DNA of 64,000 nucleotides from Desulfobacter hydrogenophilus. Its GTDB lineage: Bacteria; Desulfobacterota; Desulfobacteria; Desulfobacterales; Desulfobacteraceae. Both the position numbers and the translations under genes were made by a program. The stretch is taken from contig NZ_CP036313.1 in NCBI RefSeq assembly GCF_004319545.1, forward strand, positions 3,784,501 through 3,848,500. Direction: 5' to 3'. The notes beneath the pieces were generated by a model that searched no databases, was not told where the DNA came from, and saw only the letters and a program-made list of their open reading frames with translations. Positions 20,228-29,325 of the stretch are shown one piece after another; the stretch's first letter is position 1; each line of letters starts with the position of its first letter.

Positions 20228-20820
20228 GATATATACGGGTTTCATCTATAGATCAGAATACAGACCGGCAGCTTGGCGGCATCCCCCTGGACAAAACTTT
20301 TGTGGACAAAGCATCTGGCAAGGAGACTAACCGGCCGGCTTTTAAAACCTGCCTGGAATACTTGAGGGGAGGTGACAGACTGCACGTCCATTCTATGGAC
20401 CGGTTGGCTCGGAACCTTGCGGACTTACAAAATACAGTTGAGGGCCTAACCGGCCAGGGGATCAAGGTCAAATTCCACAAGGAGGGCCTGGAGTTCACCG
20501 GGGAGGATTCCCCCATGAGCAAGTTGCTCATGCAAATGATGGAAGCCGTGGCAGAGTTTGAGCGTTCCCTGATCCGGGAACGGCAGGCCGAAGGAATCAA
20601 GAAAGCTCTGGCAAAGGGCGTGAAATTTGGCCGTAGACCCAAGCTGGATGCTACCCAGGAAAGAAAAGTGGTTGCCCTGGTCGAATCCGGCCAAGAGAAA
20701 ACCGCTGTTGCCAAAAAGTTCGGCATATCCAGAGATACCGTATACCGGATCATGCGGGACCGCAAGGCTGGGAAAATCCTGGGTCCGTTTGAGGTGCAAA
20801 GCGAACTTGTTGAGGTTTGA
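20215..20820 (+). CDS. Serine recombinase (resolvase/invertase)
   Basis: The 201-residue protein is a small serine recombinase. The catalytic serine lies in YIRVSSIDQN (residue 9 or 10). Conserved arginines follow in MDRLARNL and in the EFERSLIRERQAEGI helix. A C-terminal helix-turn-helix of Hin type (AVAKKFGISRDTVYRIMRD) ends the protein. A strong GGAGGAAGG box overlaps the end of the Uma2 frame. It may recombine nearby sites such as the spaced repeats around it, but this is a guess. Confidence 0.9.
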   Translation: MAEVGYIRVSSIDQNTDRQLGGIPLDKTFVDKASGKETNRPAFKTCLEYLRGGDRLHVHSMDRLARNLADLQNTVEGLTGQGIKVKFHKEGLEFTGEDSPMSKLLMQMMEAVAEFERSLIRERQAEGIKKALAKGVKFGRRPKLDATQERKVVALVESGQEKTAVAKKFGISRDTVYRIMRDRKAGKILGPFEVQSELVEV

Positions 20821-21229
20821 AAATGAGCCTCGCAAAATTTAAGATCCGGAGGATCACCGACACCCATATTGTTTTGATCAATCAGGTGTGAATTTCAGAA
20901 ATTAACAGATATCATGTCTGATGGCTGATTATTCGATAAATATAAAAAGACTGTATCTCTTTTCGTTTCTGAAGATGAGTCTTTTCCCCATGGCAATTAT
21001 CACACTGTTCTGGAAAGATCAGATTGGTTTGAGCATTGCCCAGATTTTACTGGTACAGTCCATATATTCCGTGGCGATGGTTGTCATGGAGTACCCCTCC
21101 GGCTACCTCAGTGATCGGATTGGTTACAGGACGGCTCTTAGCCTGGCCTCGGTTCTTGGGATTTGCGGCTGGGGTCTTTATACCATCGCTGACTCTTTTC
21201 TCTCTGTTCTCGCTGCTGAAATTCTTTTA

Positions 21230-22912
21230 CTCGATGATCCAGTTTTTAAAAATTGACATGAGACCTCGCTGGCAGTTATTATCCCCATGCTAACAGAATG
21301 CTTTGTATTTTAATGATGGGGCGGATTGATAATTCCCCCAAGAATTTAGATTCATGTGCTTTTGAGAATCGTTTGCCTTTACAAAATGCTCTTTTAAAAA
21401 TACCGAGATCTGCTTGAAATGGGATTCTGGGTCATCACTATGAATGATTTGTTCGACAAAGGATAAGATGCAGTCAACTTTGACGGTGTCACATAGGCTG
21501 CCAACAGTTCTTGCGTGCAGTTTGTTATTTATCGAGGCCACCTGGTCAGGATGAAGCAGGAGACAATGATCAACCAACAGACTCAGGGTCAAACTTCTGT
21601 AAGACCCGTCTTCATCAGGTTGTTTGGTCAAATTTCCCCAGCCTTCATTCGTCTTATGGTCTTGAATAAAAACCTCTACTAACCATCTGAGTGTAAATGC
21701 GTCTATGATATCAGGATATCGCCAGGTCAGATCCGAAGCGGCAAGATACCGATAGTCCTTTTCTCCAATGTATTTTATTGCAATGACAAATCTTTTTTTC
21801 TTATGAGCACACACATGTATTCTGGCACTTTTAATGAGTACAACAACCTCTTTACCTCCACGTACATGTATGGTCTTTTGAATTGGTTGAATATTTTTAA
21901 AATATGTTTCAACTGATTTTTTATCGCTCTTGAGTAAAATATTTTGATTGTACCTTATTTGGCTGATAACTTGGGCGTTTCCTGCAATTTTAGACGCTTC
22001 ATCCATGAACTCAGCATTCCCATATAAGGCATCTGCAACAATCGCTTCTATTTTTATTTCCGGGTGTTTCTCTACAAATATTTTTAAAAGAGCCTTGGCA
22101 ATCATTGGAATGGTAGGATATTCTTCTGAGCGCACCGGTTTTTTTGGGCGTTCTGATTTTGGTACGCCAGCCTTTTTTAATCTTTTATCCTCCTTGGTCC
22201 ATTCGCTGATTTTTGGATCAGGAATATGAAAGGCGTAGCCAATTGGAAAGCTGAGTTTTGGTGTTATCAACACCAAAAATACTAAGCCTTGCCCCATGCA
22301 AAAACCACCCGTTGATTTGTCTTTTATTTTGTGGACTCCAAAAATTTTTGTTGTGCATTTACTACGCTTTTTATCGGAATCATCAATACTGACAACACCT
22401 TTGGTAATGCCATATACTTTGAAAATAATTTTAAGGCTGAGATGAAACAGATGCTCCCAAGCAATTTTAGAATGGCGAAACATCCAGGAAAGAGCTGTAG
22501 TTTTATACAATCCCACACTGATACGTGAAAAAGCAGCCCAATTGATGCTGCTGGTCAAGATGATTCCAGTGATGCAGAAACCCAGCCAGAATTTTTGTGA
22601 TTTGCTTAAGGTCATTCCTGGGGATGACTGTGTTAATTCAGTATTCAGTGAATCAGTATACTTTTCAACAAACGGCAACAGCTTATTTATTAACACATCC
22701 GCCTCATTCCTTATTTTCATAAATGAGGTGTTATACTGCAATTGAACTATTGTATTCAAATAACATTTATTTTACTCTGCTCATTGAAGGCTGGCCAACC
22801 GATGAGTGAGATATCAGTTTGGAAAATTGGTATTATAGCATCGACTTGACCAGCCTTTTCATTTTTCAATACTGATTACCTGTTCTTCCCTCAAAAAAAC
22901 TGGATCATCGAG
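21230..22912 (-). mobile_element. Insertion sequence in MFS gene, IS4-like superfamily
   Basis: The element is bounded by perfect 18-base inverted repeats (CTCGATGATCCAGTTTTT and its complement) and a 5-base target duplication TTTTA at 21225-21229 and 22913-22917. It is 1683 bases long and carries one leftward transposase. Ends and target duplication are read directly from the sequence; the exact IS family is not certain. Confidence 0.88.
21290..22759 (-). CDS. DDE transposase
   Basis: The 489-codon protein is a transposase of the IS4-like DDE superfamily. The first catalytic aspartate appears to be in GVVSIDDSDKKRS (near residue 145), the second in IEAIVADALYGNAEF (near 265), and the glutamate in RWLVEVFIQDHKTNEGW (near 390). 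The first codon is TTG; an ATG 13 codons later (22719) is an alternative. It fills almost the whole element. No frameshift or stop interrupts it, so it may be active. Confidence 0.85.
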   Translation of the reverse strand: MNTIVQLQYNTSFMKIRNEADVLINKLLPFVEKYTDSLNTELTQSSPGMTLSKSQKFWLGFCITGIILTSSINWAAFSRISVGLYKTTALSWMFRHSKIAWEHLFHLSLKIIFKVYGITKGVVSIDDSDKKRSKCTTKIFGVHKIKDKSTGGFCMGQGLVFLVLITPKLSFPIGYAFHIPDPKISEWTKEDKRLKKAGVPKSERPKKPVRSEEYPTIPMIAKALLKIFVEKHPEIKIEAIVADALYGNAEFMDEASKIAGNAQVISQIRYNQNILLKSDKKSVETYFKNIQPIQKTIHVRGGKEVVVLIKSARIHVCAHKKKRFVIAIKYIGEKDYRYLAASDLTWRYPDIIDAFTLRWLVEVFIQDHKTNEGWGNLTKQPDEDGSYRSLTLSLLVDHCLLLHPDQVASINNKLHARTVGSLCDTVKVDCILSFVEQIIHSDDPESHFKQISVFLKEHFVKANDSQKHMNLNSWGNYQSAPSLKYKAFC

Positions 22913-23925
22913 TTTTAGGGATCTCATTTGCGTTTATCAGTGGCTCGGACAGTGCGCTACTCTTTGAAACCTTAAAAGGAAGCAGCGAAGAAGTGTATTA
23001 CGCCAGGCATGAAGGACGGATGAAAGGTTTTGGCCAAATCGGCGAAGCCTGTGGCGCCATTTTTTCCGGGCTGCTGTATACAACAGCCCCCCTGCTTCCA
23101 TTCTTTATCCAGATAGCTGTCTGGGTTCTTGCATTGCTCTTGACAAGGACGTTCACTGAGCCGGATCGACAAACGTCTGTGCCGAAAAGTCATATCGTTG
23201 AGGCATTGCAGTCGACCCGGTACGCTCTGGTGGAAAACCGCCGTTTGCGATACACGCTTATCTTAAATATTATCCTTGGCCTGGCCTCGTTTTATCCCGT
23301 TTGGCTTGTCCAACCCTATATGCAGGATGGTGGAGTGCCCGTTGAATGGTTTGGGCCGATCTGGGCTGTTGCCAATTTGAGTGTGACACTTGCAGCACTT
23401 GCCAGTCACCGAACCCATTTGCGGCTTGGTGACAAGTCTATTATTTTGCTCTTTGTGTTGCTGAGTCTGGGGGGGTATCTCGGTCTTGGGTTGGTAGGTG
23501 GTGTCTGGGGATTTTTGTACTACTACCTGCTCACCTGTATGCGGGGGCTACGTGGCCCCATGATGCTCAACTACGCCCAGAGAGAGATCTCTTCGAGCAA
23601 CAGGGCCGGGATTCTCTCCTTGCAGTCCCTGCTGTTTCGCCTTGGCTTTGTCTGCACGGGGCCGCTTGTTGGAAAGCTTGCAGACCGGGTAGGAGTGCAG
23701 CTGACGTTTTTGTTTCTCTGCGGGGCCTTTGCGCTGGCGCTACCACCGGTCGCATGGCTCTTTGTTCGCTGTCTTGCCTCGGAACGAGGTTCCCGATAGC
23801 AGTTCTATCGGAGGCATTTACTGTAAGTACTTCTACAGCGCGGCAGCTTCTTCTTCCTCTTTTTTTCAAGGTACCGGTCAAAAACATATTGTGGTTGAAT
23901 CCCGTCCTTGAAAAGATCCGGAGTT

Positions 23926-23989
23926 ACAGGGATAGTCTGGGGTGTTTATCAGCCTAAAACAATGATGCCATCCTGGAAGTAGTCCTCGC
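23926..23989. repeat. Spaced repeat, copy C
   Basis: ACAGGGATAGTCTG is followed after 38 bases by AAGTAGTCCTCGC. It lies just after the split MFS gene and closes the set of three copies around the accessory genes. Confidence 0.5.
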
Positions 23990-24341
23990 TATCTGTTGGT
24001 TCTGAATCCTGAGCCTTTCTTTTGGAAGTAGCCACCGCATTTGAATTTTTGCTCGTCACTGATGATACCATTTATAGTCGCTTAGTAATTCGAGAGAAAG
24101 CAGAGATTATTTATTGAAAATGACGTGTTGCTATGATTTTTATATATTGGTACTTTATATATTGGTACTTTATAGAGTGGAATTTGGAAGGATGGCTTAT
24201 GATGATGTTTCTGGTTCATATAATGTAATCTGAGTATGCAGTTTGATAAGATTTTATTTACAGTATTTAGTGCGCTACAATAAAAAAAAGGCAGAGCCAA
24301 CTTAATTGACCCTGCCCATGGTTTCAAACTAAATTATTGTT
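23990..24341. other. Intergenic region with a short tandem repeat
   Basis: No gene is visible. Two exact tandem copies of TATATTGGTACTTTA occur at 24143-24172, and a terminator for the opposite strand lies at 24290-24315. Confidence 0.5.
24290..24315 (-). terminator. Rho-independent terminator
   Basis: On the minus strand GGCAGGGTCAA pairs with TTGGCTCTGCC, with G-T tolerance, around a TTAAG loop, followed by a run of eight T. It lies downstream of the leftward PEP-CTERM gene and the small relic between them. Confidence 0.65.
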
Positions 24342-24479
24342 TTACCTTACACCGTCTGTCGAGACCAGATCTTCAGTCTTTACCTGATCTTTTTTCAGGG
24401 GAATACTCGGTATATGAAAACACCCTTCGTTCATTCCCACAACGCCTGCCATCATTATCCCGTAATACGGTATTTGTTT
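24342..24479 (-). pseudogene. Possible C-terminal remnant of a 6-phosphofructokinase
   Basis: A leftward frame of about 45 codons reads IPYYGIMMAGVVGMNEG then FHIPSIPL. This resembles the C-terminal strand pattern of phosphofructokinases. No upstream part of such a gene is present. Weak assignment. Confidence 0.25.
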
Positions 24480-24504
24480 TCATGACATTTGTTTCTATGT
24501 AAGC

Positions 24505-25182
24505 TTATTTCTGACGTTTCTTTCTGTTTACTCCAGCAAGACCGAGAATACCAAGGCCAAAGAGGAACATTGTGGCCGGTTCTGGGACTGCATCTGTGTA
24601 TGTGAAATCGTCCATCAACCAATAAGAGCCACTTCCTGTATTGCTTAATCCGAGATTAATGTAGTTGTAATCAACAGCGTCAGCAGCAAATACTAGGGTG
24701 TCAACATTCATGATATTTGCATCAAGCCAGCTGAATCCGCCAATTGTAGGATTTACAGTAACCGAGCCGACTATATTGCCATCAAGTAAGCCTGTGATTT
24801 CTAGTTCCGAGGCAGCATACCAAGCCGTAGTATCCTTGTAGGTGTTGCCACCAATCATTGCGCCAATAAAATTAAAGGGGTTATCTCGTGATACAGTGAC
24901 TATATCAAATGGATTATTTGAATCATTATTACTGTAAGCGGCGATTTCTAATGAAGGGAAATCATAGGTGTTACTGTATGTTGTTTGATTATAGTCATTA
25001 TTCATTAATGCAAAATCAAATAGGAAACCGTCACTGACAAATCCCGTTGGAGTAGGACCCCAATAAGTGCCTTCAGTGAGGAGACTGCCAAGATCATCAA
25101 AATCTATGACTGTAGCCTGTGCAATTCCACCGAAACATAACATTAACAAACCAGCCATAAGGCTGCCTAACATTTTTTTCAT
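24505..25182 (-). CDS. PEP-CTERM sorted surface protein
   Basis: The 225-residue protein has a signal peptide (MKKMLGSLMAGLLMLCFGG, cleavage near AQA) and an extracellular domain rich in Asp, Asn and Tyr. It ends in a PEP-CTERM signal VPEPATMFLFGLGILGLAG with basic tail NRKKRQK. Exosortase would recognise this tail and anchor or process the protein at the cell surface. The domain is probably a beta-sandwich of unknown ligand. AGGAG precedes the ATG. A GEMM-like riboswitch lies just upstream, suggesting control by a cyclic dinucleotide. No exosortase gene is in the window. Confidence 0.88.
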   Translation of the reverse strand: MKKMLGSLMAGLLMLCFGGIAQATVIDFDDLGSLLTEGTYWGPTPTGFVSDGFLFDFALMNNDYNQTTYSNTYDFPSLEIAAYSNNDSNNPFDIVTVSRDNPFNFIGAMIGGNTYKDTTAWYAASELEITGLLDGNIVGSVTVNPTIGGFSWLDANIMNVDTLVFAADAVDYNYINLGLSNTGSGSYWLMDDFTYTDAVPEPATMFLFGLGILGLAGVNRKKRQK

Positions 25183-25203
25183 TTTTCAATTCTCCTATCA
25201 TTA

Positions 25204-25280
25204 TCAATTATCACAACCCGGATGTCATCTCTTGACCCGTGGCTTTCCGTTCCTACTTCACAACAGGTTTGGCTTTTATA
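25204..25280 (-). ncRNA. Candidate GEMM-I-like (cyclic dinucleotide) riboswitch
   Basis: The leader of the PEP-CTERM gene reads, in the direction of transcription, AAGCCAAACC, a short hairpin, AACGGAAAGCCACGGGTC, a second hairpin, then CCGGGTTGTG. This is the layout of GEMM-I riboswitches (GGCAAACC - hairpin - ACGCAAAGCC - hairpin - AGCCGGGTTGCC), with deviations. The second PEP-CTERM gene in the window has a similar leader. Assignment is by eye without a covariance model. Confidence 0.5.
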
Positions 25281-25399
25281 TATTCTCCACATTAAAAAGC
25301 ATAAATCGCACCACTATCGCAATTGGTTGAAGACCCTTGTTAAATGGGATAGTATGAAAAAAATAGTGTACATCTATATAGAACAATGTTTTCTTAATA

Positions 25400-25666
25400 T
25401 TACATTAATTTCACAATAGTAGTAAATAATGTAATAAGTGAAACAACCGTAATACCAACACATCTATACCAAATCACTTTCCTGTCCATTTCTATAAAAA
25501 CTTTTTCAAGCTTCTGAAACCTTTCAACCTTTATTGTGAAATTCAAATATATGGGAAAAGACATCACCAAAATAGTCAAAATACCATTACATTTTATTGG
25601 AGATAAAAAAGCATCATTGGAGAATGCATAATCAGGTAGTAAAAAGGTGTTTAATTTGTCTATCAT
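25400..25666 (-). CDS. Hypothetical small membrane protein
   Basis: The 88-residue protein has two likely membrane helices (about 28-46 and 67-86) separated by a charged stretch ERFQKLEKVFIEMDRK. I recognise no family. No clear ribosome binding site precedes the ATG. It lies alone between the PEP-CTERM leader and an IS remnant. Confidence 0.35.
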   Translation of the reverse strand: MIDKLNTFLLPDYAFSNDAFLSPIKCNGILTILVMSFPIYLNFTIKVERFQKLEKVFIEMDRKVIWYRCVGITVVSLITLFTTIVKLM

Positions 25667-25806
25667 GTGTCGCCAATAGGCTTGTCAATAAAGGCCGTCA
25701 CTTCCTTATCTAATGCTCAGGTCACTCACAATTCGGAGGGCGAGCTTTACCCTCTCATTGCACAAATAAAGTAGGAAATTAGCAAAGAAAATACTTGAGG
25801 AGGCCT

Positions 25807-26300
25807 ATGAATAAAGGTTATAATGAGTTTTCGAGACAAAAAACAACCTTCTTCAGGAGGCCACCCCAAGTGAAGTCCAGTAAAGCACAAATTATTACTA
25901 AATTCCATAAAATTCCTGACATTAAATTCGAAGATCAGCAACTCACTTCCTTTTCAGGTTTGTTGATTTTTCAACTATTCTTTAAACGGATAGAATTGAA
26001 GGACAAACTCCAAAAATGCTTTTCTAATTTGAAACTATCCCCCATTTTCGGTCATCATTTGGTTGTGATGCTGCTTATTATTCACCTGATCTTGGGTTTT
26101 AGGAGATTGCGGGAAATTGATTATTACCGGGATGACCCTCTTGTTCTCCGCTTAATGGGATTGAAAAAGCTTCCTGATGTTTCAACAATTTCAAGAAGTC
26201 TATCCCAGATGGACACTCAAAGCATTGGAAACCTTCGTCGGCTGTCCAGGTCATTTGTGATGAACGTCAATTATAATTCCCGAGAGGGGCGCATTGAATC
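25807..26300 (+). pseudogene. N-terminal fragment of an IS1380-type transposase
   Basis: About 165 codons encode the start of an IS1380 family transposase. The typical segment FRRLREIDYYRDDPLVLRLMGLKKLPDVSTISRSL is present in pieces, but the catalytic part is missing. A good AGGAGG box precedes the ATG at 25807. The match ends near 26300, immediately before the left inverted repeat of another element. I do not find the missing C-terminal part on the other side, so the fragment is a relic. Confidence 0.75.
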
Positions 26301-26384
26301 GCACAAAATGTAACCGCACTGTATCTATTGCCTCACGAATAATGTTACCCAAAACAGATTATAAAAATATGTGGAGGGTAGATT

Positions 26385-28013
26385 GTGAGGTCACTAATGA
26401 GTTTTCAAGCAAAAAGAGAATTGTTGGCAAATGTTGCTCCCCGATATAGGGAAGAAAATAAGAAGCACAAATCAGTTATTTTGAACGAATTCATTTTAGC
26501 AACTGGATACTCGCGTAAATATGCAATCCGGTTACTGTCTTTAAAAGAGTTACCGGTTGTGAGAAGAATTAAAAAGCCACGGCCAAGAATTTATAACAGT
26601 GACGTTCAAGAAGCATTGAAAATTGCCTGGGCGGCTTCAAACTATATCGCCTCAAAAAGGCTTGCCCCGTTTTTGAAGGATCTGGTGCCGACTTTGGAAC
26701 GTTACGGACACCTTGAACTTAACGACGAAACCCGTTCTCAACTTATTTCAATAAGCCCCGCAACGATTGACCGAATTTTAAAACCAATAAGAAACAATGG
26801 CCTGAATATGAGTACAACCAAACCCGGAAAACTTCTTAAACATCAGATTCCGATAAGAACATTTACTGATTGGGAGGAAGATGAGCCTGGTTTTTTTGAG
26901 GCTGACCTGGTAGCACATTGTGGCTGGAGCATGGAAGGAGAATTTCTTTATACATTGGTTTTGACAGATATCGCCACAGGTTGGGTCGAGTGTATTGCTC
27001 TACCATACCGCAGTGGTTCTGCTGTTATTCATGCTTTGGATAAAGCCCAGGAATTGATACCTTTTCCAATATTAGGGATTGATACTGATAACGGAACTGA
27101 GTTCATCAATACTGAATTGATCCGTTATTGCGAAAAAGAAAAGATAACTTTTACCAGGGGAAGAGCATATAAGAAAAACGATCAGTGTTATGTTGAGCAG
27201 AAAAACGGAATAGTTGTAAGGCAGATAGTCGGGTACGATCGTTTTGAAGGTCACCATGCTTATATGCAACTCTCTGAGTTATATCGGGCAGTACGCCTTT
27301 ATGTGAATTTCTTCCAACCTTCAATGAAGCTGAAAAAAAAATGGCGAGATAACAGCAAAATAAAGAAAACATATGATGCTGCACAAACCCCATTTCAAAG
27401 GTTGAAACAAGCCGTCCAGATCCAAAAGGAAACAAATGAAAAGCTGGAATTGGTAAACTATTCTTTGGATCCGGTTCTTCTGTTAAAGCAAATTCAGTTT
27501 TTACAGGATGCGCTGTGGAAACATGTAACTTTGGCGAAACAACCTTCCTCCGGTAAAAATGAAGATAGGCAGCCTCTATACGGTTTTAAATTACCATTAA
27601 CTACGGAAGAGCCTACTGAAAAAAACAATGACAATTTGATTTTAGAACCTGGCATTATAAAAAGGAGGCAGTATAGGAAAACGGAAAAACCGCGTGCCAA
27701 GCACTGGTGGCGAACCAGGAAGGATCCTTTTGAAGATGCTTGGGATGAGGTCTGTTCATGGTTGGAGAATGATCCTGAAAAGACCGCCAAATCAATGCTT
27801 TCAAAACTTCAGGAAAAATATCCAGGACAATACACAAAGGGGCAGCTGAGGACTTTACAGCGGCGGGTCAAAGCCTGGAGGGAAAAAGCCATTATTACAT
27901 ATGATGATAATCTTTTAAAACGTAATCCTTTGGCTGAAGATACCAGAATCGGGGACCTCAAAGCTATAACAGTGGATACCCAAAAAATGGAAAAGGGAAA
28001 GCTTACTGTATAA
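26385..28013 (+). CDS. Integrase-core (rve) transposase
   Basis: The 542-residue protein has an N-terminal helix-turn-helix region (about 20-120) with YSRKYAIRLL. A DDE integrase core follows: EADLVAHCGWSM (near 172), GIDTDNGTEFINTEL (near 230) and a third acidic position in NDQCYVEQKNGIVVRQ (near 270). The C-terminal region is basic. The GTG start lies six bases after GGAGGG, better placed than the internal ATG at 26397. It is the only clear enzyme of the element and appears intact. Confidence 0.85.
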   Translation: MRSLMSFQAKRELLANVAPRYREENKKHKSVILNEFILATGYSRKYAIRLLSLKELPVVRRIKKPRPRIYNSDVQEALKIAWAASNYIASKRLAPFLKDLVPTLERYGHLELNDETRSQLISISPATIDRILKPIRNNGLNMSTTKPGKLLKHQIPIRTFTDWEEDEPGFFEADLVAHCGWSMEGEFLYTLVLTDIATGWVECIALPYRSGSAVIHALDKAQELIPFPILGIDTDNGTEFINTELIRYCEKEKITFTRGRAYKKNDQCYVEQKNGIVVRQIVGYDRFEGHHAYMQLSELYRAVRLYVNFFQPSMKLKKKWRDNSKIKKTYDAAQTPFQRLKQAVQIQKETNEKLELVNYSLDPVLLLKQIQFLQDALWKHVTLAKQPSSGKNEDRQPLYGFKLPLTTEEPTEKNNDNLILEPGIIKRRQYRKTEKPRAKHWWRTRKDPFEDAWDEVCSWLENDPEKTAKSMLSKLQEKYPGQYTKGQLRTLQRRVKAWREKAIITYDDNLLKRNPLAEDTRIGDLKAITVDTQKMEKGKLTV

Positions 28014-28288
28014 TAACGGTACGTTTGGAACTATATAAACAATGTCAGTGCTATGGTGCTAAAATAATGAAAAAAAAAGATGATGATATTCATCCTGTAC
28101 CATCAGAAAGCATCATCGTAACACATGACAGGGCCGGCTTAGTGGAAAATCCCCTTTAATATCAAAGGGATGATAAACTGTCATTTTTTATGCAAAAATC
28201 ACCTATTTTTTTTGTAAAGCGTATTACAGTTATCTAAAGCGCTGAATTGGCGACACTCTTGAAGCATTTATATTAAAAAGGAGAGGAT

Positions 28289-28468
28289 ATGCGTGGCGGA
28301 TATAGAGGAAAACTAAAACCGAAGTTGCCGGCACATCTAAAGCGAGTTCGCGTGAACGCTCGAATTCAGCAGTAGATGCTTGATGAGCTCAAAAGAAGAG
28401 GTGAGGTTGGGATAGTTTTGGAATCTATATTGATTGAAGCCGGTTTTAAGTATCAACCAGAAAAATGA
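28289..28468 (+). pseudogene. Small ribbon-helix-helix-like gene with amber codon
   Basis: A strong ribosome binding site (AAAGGAGAGG) precedes an ATG that opens a 60-codon frame. It reads HLKRVRVNARIQQ, then TAG at 28373-28375, then MLDELKRRGEVGIVLESIL and a stop at 28466. Without the TAG (one base from TGG) it would be a 59-residue basic protein with a possible ribbon-helix-helix DNA-binding shape. It may be a passenger or regulator of the insertion element. Assignment of the fold is tentative. Confidence 0.4.
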
Positions 28469-28636
28469 AGAAAGACTGATACCCTTGGCAGCCCTACGGA
28501 ATATTTGTTTCGCACTATGGTGCGACCCCTTCAGGGGGACCCTACCGGGGGTTTCAGATTTAGAATCTGAAAGCAACTGGACTCCGCTGCGCTCCGGATT
28601 AGGCCCAGGTCAAAACAGAAAGGCTTGGTTTAATAT

Positions 28637-28873
28637 GCTTTTTACCTTCAAATACCAGCCCCTTTTTTAAGGGAGCACTACACGAGTCAATGTTTTTTTC
28701 GGTTTCCAAAAATCTTTTTCCCTTGGCCGCTTACAAATGCCATGGTTTAACCAAAATCATACTTCACCGAAAAAAGCCCTGGAAGGAAAAAAAGATTTTC
28801 GGACCCTCCGAAAAAAACATTGACTCGCTCCGCTTATCCCTTTTTAGGGGCGTGGGATTTGAAGGAAAAAAGC
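28637..28873. repeat. Large imperfect inverted repeat (about 85-base arms)
   Basis: The left arm (about 28637-28724) and right arm (about 28783-28873) are imperfect complements. Matching blocks include CTTCAAATACCAGCCCC with GGGGCGTGGGATTTGAAG and GAGTCAATGTTTTTTTCGG with CCGAAAAAAACATTGACTC. The loop is about 58 bases. It could be a folded RNA or a small palindromic mobile element lodged in the larger one. Confidence 0.65.
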
Positions 28874-29223
28874 TGCTGAAACACGAGATAGCGGGATAGA
28901 AATCAAAATAGCAAGGGTAATCTGGCAAGAAAGAAGGTCGTTATCATCAAATTTGACAAAGGATTATAGAAAAATGTAACTTAAAAAAAGTCAAAATCGG
29001 TCTTGACATTGGGTCCACTTCATATCAACCTGAAAATACAAAAAGGCAACGTAATAAAAAAGTTTGATTTTAATACAGAAGTCAGTATGTTAAAAATTGA
29101 ATAATAACCCAGAAATAATACCCTCTTGTCGGTAACATTATTCGTGAGGCAACAAATCAGGTATGGTATGATTTATTCATGAGGCAATACGGGGGAAAAA
29201 ATAATTGTCGTTGATCACCGGGA

Positions 29224-29267
29224 AATTAAACAGGGGGGAGTGATCCTGCGGTCCCCCCTGTTTAATT
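29224..29267. terminator. Strong hairpin, possible bidirectional terminator
   Basis: AATTAAACAGGGGGGA and its exact complement (16 bases each) enclose 12 bases. The arms are A+T-rich at the base and G+C-rich at the top, as in a terminator able to work in both directions. It lies between the insertion element and the reverse-transcriptase locus. Confidence 0.5.
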
Positions 29268-29273
29268 CCCTAG

Positions 29274-29325
29274 TGGCTCAGTTTTAAATGACCATTTTTG
29301 GCTCAATTTAACATGACCATCGACA
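29274..29325. repeat. Remnant of an IS21-type terminal region
   Basis: Two near-copies of TGGCTCAnTTTnAAnATGACCAT stand in tandem, the pattern of multiple terminal repeats seen at IS21 family ends. No IS21 gene remains nearby. Confidence 0.35.

Larger units (their letters stand above)
20921..23799 (+). pseudogene. MFS transporter split by an insertion sequence
   Basis: Two pieces (20921-21229 and 22918-23799) form one gene when the inserted element and one copy of its TTTTA target duplication are removed. The join reads AAEILLGISFAFISGSDSAL and gives a continuous 396-residue frame. The protein has about 12 membrane helices, with the MFS loop GYLSDRIGYRTAL after helix 2. It resembles drug-efflux MFS proteins; the substrate is unknown. 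The gene follows the Uma2-resolvase pair and precedes spaced repeat copy C. Both flanks are intact, so the insertion appears recent. Confidence 0.85.
26328..29152 (+). mobile_element. Insertion element with rve-type transposase
   Basis: The 22-base sequence TTGCCTCACGAATAATGTTACC at 26328-26349 recurs as a perfect inverted copy at 29131-29152, bounding a 2.8-kb element. A degenerate third copy (GAGGCAATAC at 29178-29188) lies just beyond the right end, as in elements with repeated terminal binding sites. No target duplication is clear. Inside are one transposase, a broken small gene and a long inverted repeat. Confidence 0.65.

Noticed and set aside
20215..20820. IS607-type element (resolvase with TnpB)
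   Set aside because: The recombinase has a C-terminal helix-turn-helix of Hin type and there is no TnpB; the partner is a Uma2 nuclease.
18508..23989. Integron attC sites
   Set aside because: The spaced repeats lack the RYYYAAC/GTTRRRY core sites, and there is no integrase of the IntI type in the window.
28690..28899. Small protein genes in the inverted-repeat region
   Set aside because: The open frames lie in the palindrome arms, have no ribosome binding sites and show no protein-like pattern.
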